A program made the position numbers and the translations under genes. The notes beneath the pieces were generated by a model. The model saw nothing but the letters and a program-made list of their open reading frames with translations, was not told where the DNA came from and made no database searches. Source: Alnus glutinosa (Eukaryota; Streptophyta; Magnoliopsida; Fagales; Betulaceae). From it: DNA of 64,000 nucleotides. The stretch is from contig NC_084891.1 of NCBI RefSeq assembly GCF_958979055.1, positions 27,501,001 to 27,565,000 of the forward strand, written 5' to 3'. This document shows positions 35,353 through 46,884 of this stretch, one piece after another. Each line of letters starts with the position of its first letter. Within the stretch, counting starts at the first letter, position 1.

Positions 35353-37505
35353 TGAGAATTGGTGCTCAATCTTTCCAAGGTCCAAAAATCCACGTAACTA
35401 AATTCTCAAGGGTCATTTATAAAATTTTAAAAAAATAAAAATAAAAAAATAAAATAAAAATCTCAAGGGTCGTAGTGGCCAGTCTGGTATCGTGTACAAT
35501 ATGGACGTCCTTCGTCGACATGGCTAAGATTTGTTTACCAAACCAGATTGACCATGGTTAGGGGCACATGATATGGAAAAGGACCATTTTTTTTTTTTTT
35601 TTTTTAACAGAATATGGTTAAGGACTTAAATGAATCCAATAGCCACGTAAATAACATCATCTACCCAAAAATGCTATTTCAACCATCTTTTTAAAAATTA
35701 AATTTTGTTGTATATAGCCGTACACATATTGTTACATCATTTAAAACACATATTATGTAGCCATAAATGTATAGTTAGATTTATAAAATTTAATCCAAAC
35801 CATAAAATAAATCATTTTATTTCACTAGATGATCATCCTCACCTCAATGCCAATGGCAATGGACCATTTTAGCATGTCCACTCCTAGCTCCAAGCCTCCA
35901 ACCCATTAGTTAGGGGTGATAATTTGTTTCCGCATGTTGAATTCGGATAATATCAAAACATTAATATAAGACGATATATGTCAATTATAACTCGAACCAT
36001 TTAATTAAATTAGTCATATTTCATAATTATAATTCGGGTTCATATCGAGTTCGTGAATCGTGTAAAAAATTATCATTTTTATAGTCGCGTAACTTGATAT
36101 ATTTACTTAAATGAACAAACTCTTTAACCCTAACAAACTAACTAGTTTATAAAAACTTGACAACTCTTCCATCAGCATCATGGCATAATTTAGTGGAACC
36201 CCACATGATAGCATCATGGCATCCCACTTGCAGTTTCAGCAGAGCAGAGCAGAGCTCAAACATGGGCATGGCGAGCCAGGTAAGCCGATCGATAGACCAC
36301 AGGACTCCCATGTGCTCCTACGTGTTATCCGACCCATAGAGCCACGTGGCAAGTGGCAAGTGGCGACAAAAAAGCTGTCAACTGGTTAGGTGTATGGTTG
36401 GATAGACACCAACGGGCTAACATTATTTAATTTTTGGTTCAAATAGACTTATCTTTAGTTGTTAGAATAATACTGAGACAACCTCCGTTGCTTCCTCCTA
36501 ACCCACCGTTTTTCATTTAAATCCTAAGCCTCGCATCACGTGACACGTGGTACTGATAGAAGGCCCGGTTGGGTCGGGTCCCCCCCTACCGTCTCTTGTC
36601 CAATTCTCGCTTAATTTCTCGCCAATTATGTTAGACTCGCGATAATTTGCCTCATTTGCTGAACGTTGGGAGTAAAAAAAAGCATCATCAGATACAGCCA
36701 CCGTTTTTATTTATTTTCGTACCTTATCTTTGTCACACTATATATAGGATAACATTATTTATTAAATGCACGGTGAAATGGTCACATGAATAGGTCACAT
36801 CATGGCATTAAACTTAAGTTCTTGTTAATAGTAATGATAAATATATCCCTTTCATCTCATCCCATATTTTTTTTTTATATGACTAACGTGTTAGTATTCA
36901 TCAATTATAAAAATAATAATTTTTAAATATTAATGCTAAAAAAATACATTTTTATCTTATTATTATCACATCGTGTGCTGATTTACCAGTGTCAATTAAT
37001 TACTGGATTGATCTCCATTAAAAAAGAAGAAAAAAATAAAATATGAATCGATATTGGCATTAGTGGCACGCCATGAAAGTGAAACAGTGATACTGATACA
37101 TTTAATTCAGTGTTTGAGAATGGGTGAAAAGAAATAAGAGATAATCAAAGTTTATAGGTTTGGTTTGGCCCTTTTATGGAACTCATACTTTTTCAACTGT
37201 TCATACCCAACCCATAAGGGCCATAACCCCCATGTAGTACATAACTGTTAACAAATAAACCCCGTTTTATTTTTATTTTTATTTTCCCCATCTTTTGTTA
37301 AAAATAAAGCAAACAAAACACTCATTCATTTAATTTCCTTTCTATTTATTTTATTTTTGCAACTTTTGGGTCCTGGGATTGAAAACCCAAACACATATCC
37401 AGATTGCAATGTATGCGTGATCTTTAGGACTATCAATGGGGCCTAGGAAAGAAGCGCTACTTGATCATTTTGTTTGCATTCAACAATTATAGGAGCCTAG
37501 GAGGA

Positions 37506-37551
<46 letters not shown>

Positions 37552-37690
37552 TTTGTCTTTTTCTTTTCTTTTTTTTTTTTTTCCTTTTCTAAACTATAAG
37601 TAAGATTTAACGCTGCGTTTGGTTGGATTTAAGTAAAGGTAATTTTACAGCTAAAAAAAAAAAAAAAAACCTAAAGGTAATTTTAATGCC
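35290..37690. other. Intergenic sequence with microsatellites and G-box motifs
   Basis: No gene is recognised. (AG)n lies at about 35327-35352. G-box type ACGTG motifs occur at 36342-36348 and as a close pair near 36538-36549 (CACGTGACACGTGG). With no transcription unit attached, their meaning is open. Confidence 0.5.
37510..37549. repeat. (CT)20 microsatellite
   Basis: Uninterrupted TC/CT dinucleotide run of about 40 bp. (CT)n/(GA)n is also the known target of BPC proteins, but no gene start is visible nearby. Confidence 0.9.
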
Positions 37691-37699
37691 TATAGCACA

Positions 37700-37942
37700 T
37701 GCAAACAAATTTCAGCTCTTCCAGGTTTGTTCACTGTAAAAGGGTAATGGTGTGGCACACTCTTTGGCAAAGGAGGCTGCTCTTAATTTTGCTGATCATA
37801 TTTGGTTTGAGGCTCCTCCTAATTTGATTTGTAGCTTGCTTTGTTGGGAACGTGTTATTCCCTAGATCTTCTCTTTGAGGTCGTTTTTTCCTTGATGAAT
37901 GAAGCGGTTCTAATTGTTCAAACAAATAAAAAAAAAAAAAAA
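37700..37942 (+). mobile_element. LINE 3' fragment with RNase H-like tail
   Basis: The plus strand encodes NGVAHSLAKEAALNFADHIW, then FEAPPNLICSLL, the usual C-terminal signature of the RNase H-like domain of plant non-LTR elements. Stops follow, then TTGTTCAAACAAAT and a poly(A) of about 14. Strongly 5'-truncated. Confidence 0.7.
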
Positions 37943-38589
37943 CCAGAAGGCAGTTTTTTTTTTTTAAAAAAAAAAAAAAATAGAGATACGAGAATTCATG
38001 CACCCTTGACCATGTGAAAGTTCACTTCTTTGAATATTTTAGCTATTTAAAATACATATTTTTTATTTTTATTTTAACTATTAATTTTTCAATACAAGCT
38101 CGATCAAATAGATTATTTATTTCTCTCTACTTTTTTTAAATATCATTTTTTAATGTTTTAAGAATAAATATATAGGACGCTCACAACCCAACAACTCTTT
38201 CTCCGACAAGAGAAACAATATTTTGTACTTATAATGTGTTGCACTGCATAACAATATAGTAATTCATGTGGTAACAAATGGAGACGAAGTAATTATATTT
38301 AGAATTAACTAATTCTATTTTAGATAAATTGATTGTGACCATTTGTAAAATATGTATATAAAAGTGATTAACTATTTTATTCCATGAAAAATGGAAACGA
38401 ATAGGTTTTATTTGGTCATATATAAAAATAAAAAAATAAAACTGTATATAAAGTTTATATTCTGGGAAATGAAAGAAAAAACCGCAGTATATATACAATT
38501 TTTATTCCCTATCATGTCTATTGTTATTTTTAAATACTTTTGTACTAGGCAACCTTTTTTTAAAAAAAAAATGGAAAATGTAATCATTT
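37943..38589. other. AT-rich intergenic sequence
   Basis: No gene is recognised; very AT-rich with T/A homopolymers. Confidence 0.6.
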
Positions 38590-39660
38590 CGTTAATACAC
38601 CCAAAGGGTAACGTAAATACAACCAGACTGAGTCAAACTCGATCAGACTAATACAGGAACGCAGAACAATACAAATATCCCATCTCAGTTACCCCATAAC
38701 TCAGATCATACCGATAGTTGCTACAAATAAACCTGGTCAACAGAAAGGAACCTCTGCGTTAATATATGAACCTCTACTTACACTATGGAGTCGGTCACAA
38801 ACAATCTGTGCTAAGAAGCAATGATCAGGCTAAATCTAACACAGAGCAAACTGTCAAATACAATCTGTATACAAGAACAATAAAACACTCAAAACAGAAG
38901 CTGTCGTTAGAAAAAGCACCACCGGAGATAGCACGTGTAGAACACGCGCCGACACCGAAAAATCCCCTGCAGAAGCCAAACACCATAAACCCCCAAACTC
39001 CACCAAACACGGCAACAGAGACGGAACGTTGCCATCACGCGCGGCCCAAGGAGTGAAAAACACCCTGACGCGTGATGACCACGCGCCGTTCACCGGTGAG
39101 CTTTCCGGTCGTAGCAAACAGCAATAGAACTAGAGGACGACGGCGAGCAAGGCTGTGGGACATGTGTCGACCATAGGAGGACGGAACATAGCAGATCTGG
39201 CTTTGAAGAATGATAAAAACTGGAGCATGCCAAATCGTTCCGTTGACGACATGAGCGGCGGTCTCTCCCCCTCCGGGACCTCTCTTGAGTGTTTTCCTGC
39301 CAAAACAAAGGAAACCTAAAAAACTAAAAAAATCAAACCACACTCCATAGTTCAAAAGGACTAGGAGGACTAAAACCACCACCGGAATAAGGCCGGGGGA
39401 CTCAAAACTCCACATCCCTAGTGGCTGGGAGACTCTAACCTCCACTAGAGCAACCTATGGAGGAACAAAAACCTCTCTAACCCCAAAAGGGCTAAGAGAG
39501 GAAACAAATCCGGGGGGAGGGAGGCTCCCCCAGCAACCCACCACACTGTTTAGAAGAAAAGTTTTTTTTGAAGAAAAGAGAGAGTTGTTCCCTTCTCCAG
39601 AACTATTGCTAGTTTGTACTAGACAACCTTGTGTACTTGATGAGAAAAGCATAATGATAT
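38590..39660 (-). mobile_element. LINE-type retroposon fragment, GC-richer block
   Basis: This block is clearly richer in GC than its surroundings. Its minus-strand end carries TTGTATTTACG then TTACCCTTTGGGTGTATTAA, matching the end of the 34631-35100 piece. Several overlapping frames up to 136 codons exist on both strands but none has a recognisable domain. Best read as the 3' part of a LINE-like retroposon. Confidence 0.5.
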
Positions 39661-40154
39661 TTTAGGAAGCTTAAGTAATTCCTACAGGATGCATATGAAT
39701 AAACCGAACATGAAAAATTGCATATTATTATTAGATTTTTAATCATTCGAAAACATGGCTTTAGTCACATTCTCGGAAAAATCAGATTCTCATACATCAA
39801 TTTTTTAAGAAGAGAAATGCTATACACGCTCGTACTCTCCCGCATTCGTAAGTTTACACTCTTTGACATGGTACTAAAAATCACTATTAATTAAATCTAA
39901 AATTCAATAATAATTTTCAATTCCACATTATGCACTTCAAAATATAAAAATAAGAAAGTGTATATCATTTATCTGATTGAGAATATAAATGTAGGAGTCG
40001 TACTTAATTAGTTAATTGTGTATATGGACACAATCTAGAAGAAAATGACAAATATTTATATATAATCACGTGCATTTAGATAAGTGATTAGTTGTGGATA
40101 TATATTGCCCAGCAATGAAGTTCATTAAAGTACTCTCTATCATTATCATGAGTA
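39661..40154. other. Intergenic sequence
   Basis: Nothing recognisable apart from AT-rich sequence. Confidence 0.6.
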
Positions 40155-40347
40155 CTACAATTTTTATTGTAATTTTTTTTATAAACTCACGTGGTAGTTT
40201 AGGTGAATGCCACGTGAGTCACTAGGGCGAAAAAAATGAACAACATTTGATTGGTAAATTTAATTTGTTAGTGGTTGATGTGACAATTCATAAATGTTAT
40301 ATAGACTAATGTGTTAGTTTGTAGGAGAATTATAATAAAAATTGTAG
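40155..40347. mobile_element. Mariner-type MITE, TSD TA
   Basis: TA flanks it (40153-40154, 40348-40349). Ends CTACAATTTTTATT are perfect inverted repeats and the arms stay similar further in. 193 bp, no ORF. The TA duplication suggests Tc1/mariner mobilisation. Confidence 0.75.
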
Positions 40348-40914
40348 TATGCCTAATAATACTTGAAAGATAGTGTTGGGCTTGTGAACACGATACTCGG
40401 TCGATCAACCAACTAACCAGATAACTGCTAAACAACTCCCACGCTAAATCACCTCTGAAGCCACATCAATAACCGTCCTCGTGATTTCCAGCGTGAAGCA
40501 ACATGCATAATGAGGGTTGTAGGGTGTAAGGAATATTCACATTAGAGAATTCTCTATTGAAAGCATAATACATGGCAGACAGTTATGACAAAATTCGTTA
40601 CAAATAGTAGCATACATTAGCACTACAAAAAAATTGGCCTTTTGAGCCGTTTTAAAAAAGTGGCTATAATTAGAGCCGTTTTAGTTAAAATGACTTGAAT
40701 TAGAGCCACTTTTTTAAAACGGCTTCAATTTATTTTTAGTTAAAGTGGCTCTAATTAGAGCCATTTTCACTAAAATGGCTCCAATTGTAGCCGCTTGAAC
40801 TAAAACAGCTCAAATTAGGTTGAGCCGTTTTTGCCGCTTTTCTAAAACGGCTCAAATTATAGTCGTTTAAAAAAATAAAGTACGATTCCAATAATAGAAG
40901 ATCTGATCAATCAA

Positions 40915-41460
40915 GTGTATTACTTTAATTGATCAAACATTCAATCAGTCCTAGTGCATTAGTCTAATTGATCGTACTACGAACAATCACATAGATCGTA
41001 CTACGATCGATCACATAGATCGCACCACAATTGATCACACTTAGATTGTATCACGATCGATTACACTTAGATCCCACCACGATCGATCACATAGATCGTT
41101 TTACGATCGATCACATTTAGATCGTACCACGATCGATCACATTGATTGTACCATAATCGATCACACATGATACCATGATCGATCATATATGATCGTACCA
41201 CGATCGATCACACTTAGATCGTATCACTATCGATTACATTGATCGTATCACGATCGATCACACATTATCGTACCACAATCAATCACATAGATCGTACCAC
41301 AATGAAATTTCGTTCGAATGTGCGATTGATCCTAAGTAATAGTCCGATTGATCATAATAGGATCATAGGATCGATAGAATATCTGATCGATCCAAGTGTA
41401 TTACTCTGATCGATCGAACATCCAATCAATCATAGTGCATTAGTCTAATCGATCGTGATA
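40915..41460. repeat. Degenerate tandem array of CGATCGATCACA-type units
   Basis: Some fifteen imperfect units of about 22-26 bp, each of the kind ATCGTACCACGATCGATCAC, run from about 40965 to 41310, with looser copies on either side. The core GATCGATC is self-complementary. It sits just inside the left subterminal region of the CACTA element. Confidence 0.8.
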
Positions 41461-42621
41461 GAATTTAATCAATCAAATTTGATACAATGAATATTTGATC
41501 TAATGTGTTTTCAAGTTCGGCTTATTTACTTAATATATGTGAATTAACTAGATAATGTGTTAGTTTATGAACTAACTAGTTAGTATATATGTTAACTAAT
41601 ACACACATATATAAATATTAAGTAACATATATTAATAAATTTAGTAAACTATGTATTACTAAATTTATTAAAAATTAAAAACAGTTGGAGCTGTTTTCCC
41701 AAAACGACCCCAAGTCGTTGGGGGGAGGGGGGGCGCGGTCCGCGCGCCAACCCCTTTTTTTTTTTCAAAATTTTTGAAACCCTTTTTCTAGTTTTTTCTG
41801 TCTTCTTCTTCTTCTTCTTCTTCTTTTCTTTTCGTCCAACCCAGAGAGATTAGAGAGAGATTGAGAGAGAAAGAACACTCTCTCTCTCTCTCCCCACCAC
41901 CTTCTAGTGAAGCCCGCCCACTCACCGCACCGGACAGCTCGTCGTCGGAGGCCGGTGGGCACGGCCCAATGCCGGTGAAGCAAGGGAGTTTGAAAATCCG
42001 GGGTTTTCTCGGTACCTAAACAAGGGGGAACTCGTTTTTGGGTGAGGTTGGCTTTGATTTTCATTTTTAGTTTGTTTTGGAGGATTTCTGCTTGAGGAAC
42101 TGAATGGGTGTAAATTTTTTGAAAAAAATTTGGGGTTGTTTTGGGTTTCCTCTTCCTCTGTTAATGGCCGAATGGATATTGTGAGAATTTATGAGTTTGT
42201 TTTAAGCTAAAAACCGAATGGGTGTTTTGGATTTTCTGGTGTGCGATTTTTGTTTTTCTTGATGATTTTGTACCCTTGCAAGAAATATATTTACACACAC
42301 ACTCTTAAAGTCTAAGAGTGTCAATGTTCTTTGGACATGTTATCTCATGTTGGTTGTCCTTGCTGTAGAATGAAAATTATGACTGCATATGTTTGCTTCA
42401 TGTTAGGCTGATTCATAAAATTTAGGTGTAAATAAGTTGAAGTGCTTAGCAGGAGCATGCTTGTTTGGTATCATGGTATGGTGTTAACATATGGTTATAT
42501 AAAATGGTACTCTATTGACTCTTCGTTAATTAATATAATAGTTTAATATGTGTTGCATTTCCCATTCTCTGTGCTTCATAATGTTAGAATATTATTGTAT
42601 TGATTATAATTAACTGCTTTA

Positions 42622-42671
42622 ACACCTTGTTGAAGCTGATCAAACATCCAAATGTTGTAAAAAATTTGGAG
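42622..42671 (+). pseudogene. Captured exon fragment of an SOS2/CIPK-type protein kinase
   Basis: The frame reads TLLKLIKHPNVVKNLE and is directly followed by a GT donor. It corresponds to the kinase segment KLIKHPNVVRLYE after the C-helix in CBL-interacting kinases, and the GT lies at the intron position I recall for that exon in SOS2-like genes. About 50 nt, with no other kinase part recognised nearby. It is a relic inside the CACTA element, not a gene. Confidence 0.65.
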
Positions 42672-43241
42672 GTACTAGCAGTCTTCAATTTTTCCTTTTT
42701 TTTTCTTTTTTTTTTTTTTATGCAAAAAGGGATCATTCTAGTATGTTTTGTTTCCAAAATTTGTATAGTAGTTCAAATAAATGTGTAGGATTGTACTGCT
42801 TGTGAAATTGAATGGCAACATTTATGCCCAATTGTTTGTTTATCTTGTACATAATATGGTCACATTATGATACAAAATATTGTTTCAAGCTAAGTGTAAT
42901 TCTATGAAGTGGCAAGAATTCCCTGATGACTATAGTGGGTTCTGGAACCTTAGACCTCAGTTTTGACTCTCTCCATCATTAGTTAACTTTTGCTCAACTA
43001 TGATTTGTTGTTTACTTATGACAATTTTTGTGGCATGGCAGGGAAATCAGCTATTGTTTGTGGCCTGATTGAATTTTGGTTGTTGAAAATTAACTTCAGC
43101 TGATATCTAATTGTAGGTCGCAGATGGGGATCTACCCATCATTGCTTCAAAATGAGTGAGTAACCTTGTTTCTATGAATTTCTCTAATATATGAATCTTT
43201 TTGTGTTTCTAATGTGTCAAATCATGCTTATTTGTGGCTAG

Positions 43242-43598
43242 GCTGGAAGATGGCACTATGTTTGAAAAAAAAATGAATTGATGGAGAGCAGCCTTTGGAG
43301 TTTATAATCGATGAAGGTCAGTTTTATTCATAAACTTTACCGATATCCTCTTTATCTTATACATTTTGTTTGTTAGATTGTTAAAAAGCAACTTTGAATA
43401 GATTTTGCCTCGCTATATTTAGAACAAGTAATAGCTGGTCTAGACCAAGTAGTGGCAGCAATGAAGAAGGGAGAGCGGGCAATATTGATAATAAATCTTG
43501 ATTTTGGATTTGGAAGCAGTGAAGTAAGGCGGGATCTTACTGTAATTCCACCATCTTCAAATGTAGTCTATGAAGTTGAAGTGTTATATTTTTTGAAG
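43242..43598 (+). pseudogene. Captured two-exon fragment of an FKBP62/ROF1-type immunophilin
   Basis: Exon a (43242-43316) encodes LEDGTMFEKK and, after a frameshift, DGEQPLEFIIDE. Exon b (43423-43598) encodes QVIAGLDQVVAAMKKGERAI, then FGFGSSEVRRDLTVIPPSS and YEVEVLYFLK. Together these are the third FKBP domain of plant multidomain FKBPs (FKBP62/65). Splice borders are kept: AG before each exon, GT after each. The upstream FKBP domains and the TPR part are absent. Lies inside the CACTA element. Confidence 0.88.
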
Positions 43599-45058
43599 GT
43601 AACAATCATTTTGATCAAATTGTAGATTTAACAATGAGATATTCCCATATTTCTGAATTTTTCATAAAATTATTATTATATGGTAGGACAATCTGATAGA
43701 GAGAACTAAGCATGTATGTACTAGTGGAAGAATTAACAATTAAATGAGATGTATAAAAGAGATTATGGATGACATAAAAATAGAGAAGCAAAGCAACATA
43801 GGCTGGTCTTTGCCGGTATTGTTTGTACAAAATATGCCTATTAAGATCCAATGAACGAGATCCCTGAAGTCAGGCAATTCAAAATGTTTGAGTCATTAGG
43901 TTCACAATAGTCTTCTTCAAATAAGGCATTGGTGATCAAAAGTTTTATAATCATTGTGCAATGTTTGGCTTTCATCATGGGAGTACTAAAAGAATGCTAA
44001 AAAGTTAATATGAGATAAAAGATGTGTTTGCTGATGGAATTTGAATGTTTTTCCCAACTGCTGAATTGCTATGCATGATTCTTAGTGGTTAATAAAGTTT
44101 TAACTTCATTATTTAACTGTCACTAATACATTATCACCACAACTACAATCACATTACCACGTTCACTGTGTAGGCACCATTTAAAGTAGCTCCAAATTGC
44201 ATCTGATTCTTAGTGGCTAATGGCTTTGAATTTTTCATTTTGAACGAATTTATTTATGTCATTTTTCTTGTGATATGCTGGCTATGATCATTTAAATTAG
44301 TCTTGTGGCTAGTTGGGCAATTTTTTTTTTCAAGGTTTGGCTGTTGGCAGTTTGTGGCGTTCTTGTGTTGTGGGTTTTTGGCCGAATTTTATTAACTCAA
44401 AGCAGAAATATGTGATCCAAGTTAATTGCTTTTTGTGAATCGGATTTGTTTATTTGTATTCTTTTGAGCTGAGAATCATCTTCTTATTGACTGGTTTCTC
44501 AATTGTTTGATTTGAATATGTGGAACCATTAATTTTTGTCCTTATTATTGATAGATTGTGTAGTTTGGAATGAGTTTTGAATTTGTAGTGGATCAGGTGA
44601 TTTGGATTTTGGAGTTTCTTGGTTCTCAATAAATTGTGGTGGATTGGGTCATATGGGTATGGTTTTTGTAAATAAATTTGAGTAAATTGCAATGAATTGA
44701 GTATTTTTGAATATGGTATTTTAGGAAATTAATTATTATTATTATTATTATTAAATATTTATTTAGGGAAAATAATAGCTTTTTTTAAATATATATTTTT
44801 AATTATTTTGAGCTGTTTTAGTGATAAAACAGCTTTAACCAGTTAGAGTCGTTTATCCAAAACGGCTTAAAACGGTTAAAGCCGTTTTTATTAGTAAAAA
44901 AGGGCTCAAATTAATACTTTAATACTGGCTCTTTTGAACCATTTTCAAAACGGCTTAAAAAAAACTGGTCAAACCATCTTGAGCCCTTTTTAGGCCTTAA
45001 AACGGCTCAAAAAAAGGGCTCAAAGAACGTTTTTTTTTTTTTTTTTTTTTTAGTGTAG

Positions 45059-46586
45059 GTAAAATGAGACTTGTGTCTCTAATCTTTATACCCTATTTTG
45101 ATTTCTCTAAGATTATTCACTTAAATTCATATTGACTTAAAACATCATAATTGTCTTCTGTTGACCCGCTCTGATAAGCTATTTTGCTAAAAAGAAAAAT
45201 ATTCATTGCAAACACTTTTGATCGTTACCTCGACACATGGTCACTGTTTTAACCGACATTAAGAGAGTTTATTTTCTCAACTCCGGTAGAATTGTCAAGA
45301 GCAAAAAAATATTAATGATACATTTATAACTTATTTCAGTTGTTAGGTTTGTACATTGTAGTTAATACGACCTCATCTAATACTATACATGGCCATTCAA
45401 TTTGATAAGGCCAATGGCCTTTAAAAAAATGATCCATCCTTAGACTCTACTTTGTATTGTACCGTTCATCTCTTTTTTAGTTGCTGTTTTTGCTTTAAAT
45501 AAGAGTTTTATTATCTTTAAATCTACCCTCATTGACGATCTATAGAATGAAAGTTAGTCAGGTGTGATAGTTATTTCTCATGGCTTAAATTTTTCGGTGT
45601 GAGAGGTTATATTTAACGGCCGGTTTAAATAAATTTTTCTATGATATTTAGCTACTCTTGTCTTAGATATAGTCTGCTCGAAGCAAATTTGCTCTTTAAC
45701 TATTTTTGTATATGGGTTAGCGAAAGATGGAAGTCATAGATAACATTTTATTGTGAGAATTTTGTTTGTATCTATGACTTTGCAACCTCATAGCATGTGA
45801 CTATGATGTTACAGAGTTTTATGCTTTGTGCTGTAAGAGTTTTATATTCGTGATATTTGATCAATAAAATACTCAAATATTTTGTTTTTAAGAAAAAAAT
45901 AAAAAATGATAAGGCCAATGAACAATAGCGAGTGGGGGTGCCCTCTCAACTCTAGGGCTTAAGCCTTCCAGCGACCTTATGTACCCTCATTTCAACAAGT
46001 CTGATAGTTAGTTCAACAATAAGAGGTATAATCAAGTTATTAAAAATCCTTTTGAGCTTTTATTTATTAAATAAGATCAACCTAATAATAGAAATAATCA
46101 TAACAAATTATGTGAAGATTATTTTTAGAATAATATATATTTACATAATGACTGTTTTCAAAAGTGGCAAAAACAGTCATTATGCTTTCACCAAATTTTG
46201 TTTAACTCAGTCTGTCCATATCCATTAAAAAAGTTAACAAATTATGTGTCACGTATTCAAGCCATCACGGAAAAATTAATTAAACACTCGTACATGCCCA
46301 TTATCGTTACACCGGCATATCACTTAAAAAATAAAAAATAAAAACAAACGCGGTTAATAGATGGGTCTCAAAAATGGGGTCCCACACACCCACTCACGGA
46401 GTGAAACGGTGGGGGTGATTCCGTGAAACTAACAACATATTGTTATATTTATTTATTATTAACATTTGTTGAGTGTACAATGCTCACTAAACAACTCACC
46501 GAATTTGATGTTAAAGTAGTTAGCTAAACGTAGGTAATTTTTCTCTCAAATTTACTTCCCGACTCATCAAAATAATCATAGACTAA
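45059..46586. other. Intergenic sequence
   Basis: No gene is recognised. Low-complexity AT-rich sequence. Confidence 0.6.
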
Positions 46587-46881
46587 GGGTGCATTTGAAA
46601 TTGCGATTTCGAAGATAATAAATGTGATTTTAAACCAAATCGCAGAACATAAATCGTTTGGGAACTGCATTTTTAAAAATTACGATTTGAAAACGTAAAA
46701 ACTTTACTTTTTTAAATCGCATTTTAGATGATGCTTTTTTGAAAACGCATAATTTTAAAGGCTAAACTGCGATTTTACCAAACGCTTAACTGCGATTTTG
46801 AAAATTATTTTTTTCAAATCGCACATTTTAGAATCGTTATCTTAAATCGCATTTTTTTAAAATCACAAACCTAAACGACCC
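46587..46881. mobile_element. Tourist-like MITE, TSD TAA
   Basis: TAA flanks it at 46584-46586 and 46882-46884. Ends GGGTGCATTTGAAATTGCG and the complement GGGTCGTTTAGGTTTGTG; the arms repeat GCGATTT/AAATCGC many times. 295 bp, no ORF. PIF/Harbinger-type by its TSD. Confidence 0.78.
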
Positions 46882-46884
46882 TAA

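Larger units (their letters stand above)
40621..45055. mobile_element. Non-autonomous CACTA transposon carrying host gene fragments (Pack-CACTA)
   Basis: The left end CACTACAAAAAAATTGG and the right end (T run)AGTG are CACTA-type termini, flanked by the 3-bp target duplication TAG (40618-40620, 45056-45058). Both ends carry clustered subterminal repeats around GAGCCGTTTT / AAAACGGCTC (40645-40870 and 44810-45025), as expected for TNPA-like binding regions. No transposase frame is present. The interior holds a GATCGATC array, a GC-rich island with (CTT)n and GAGA stretches (41690-42060) that looks like a captured promoter or leader, and decayed exons resembling two unrelated genes. The termini, TSD and subterminal repeats agree, so the element call is firm. 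Confidence 0.92.

Noticed and set aside
36513..36701. 62-codon minus frame near the G-box pair
   Set aside because: No domain, no flanking exon structure; the G-box motifs alone do not support a gene.
40915..41460. CRISPR-like array
   Set aside because: Units are contiguous and degenerate without unique spacers, in a plant transposon.
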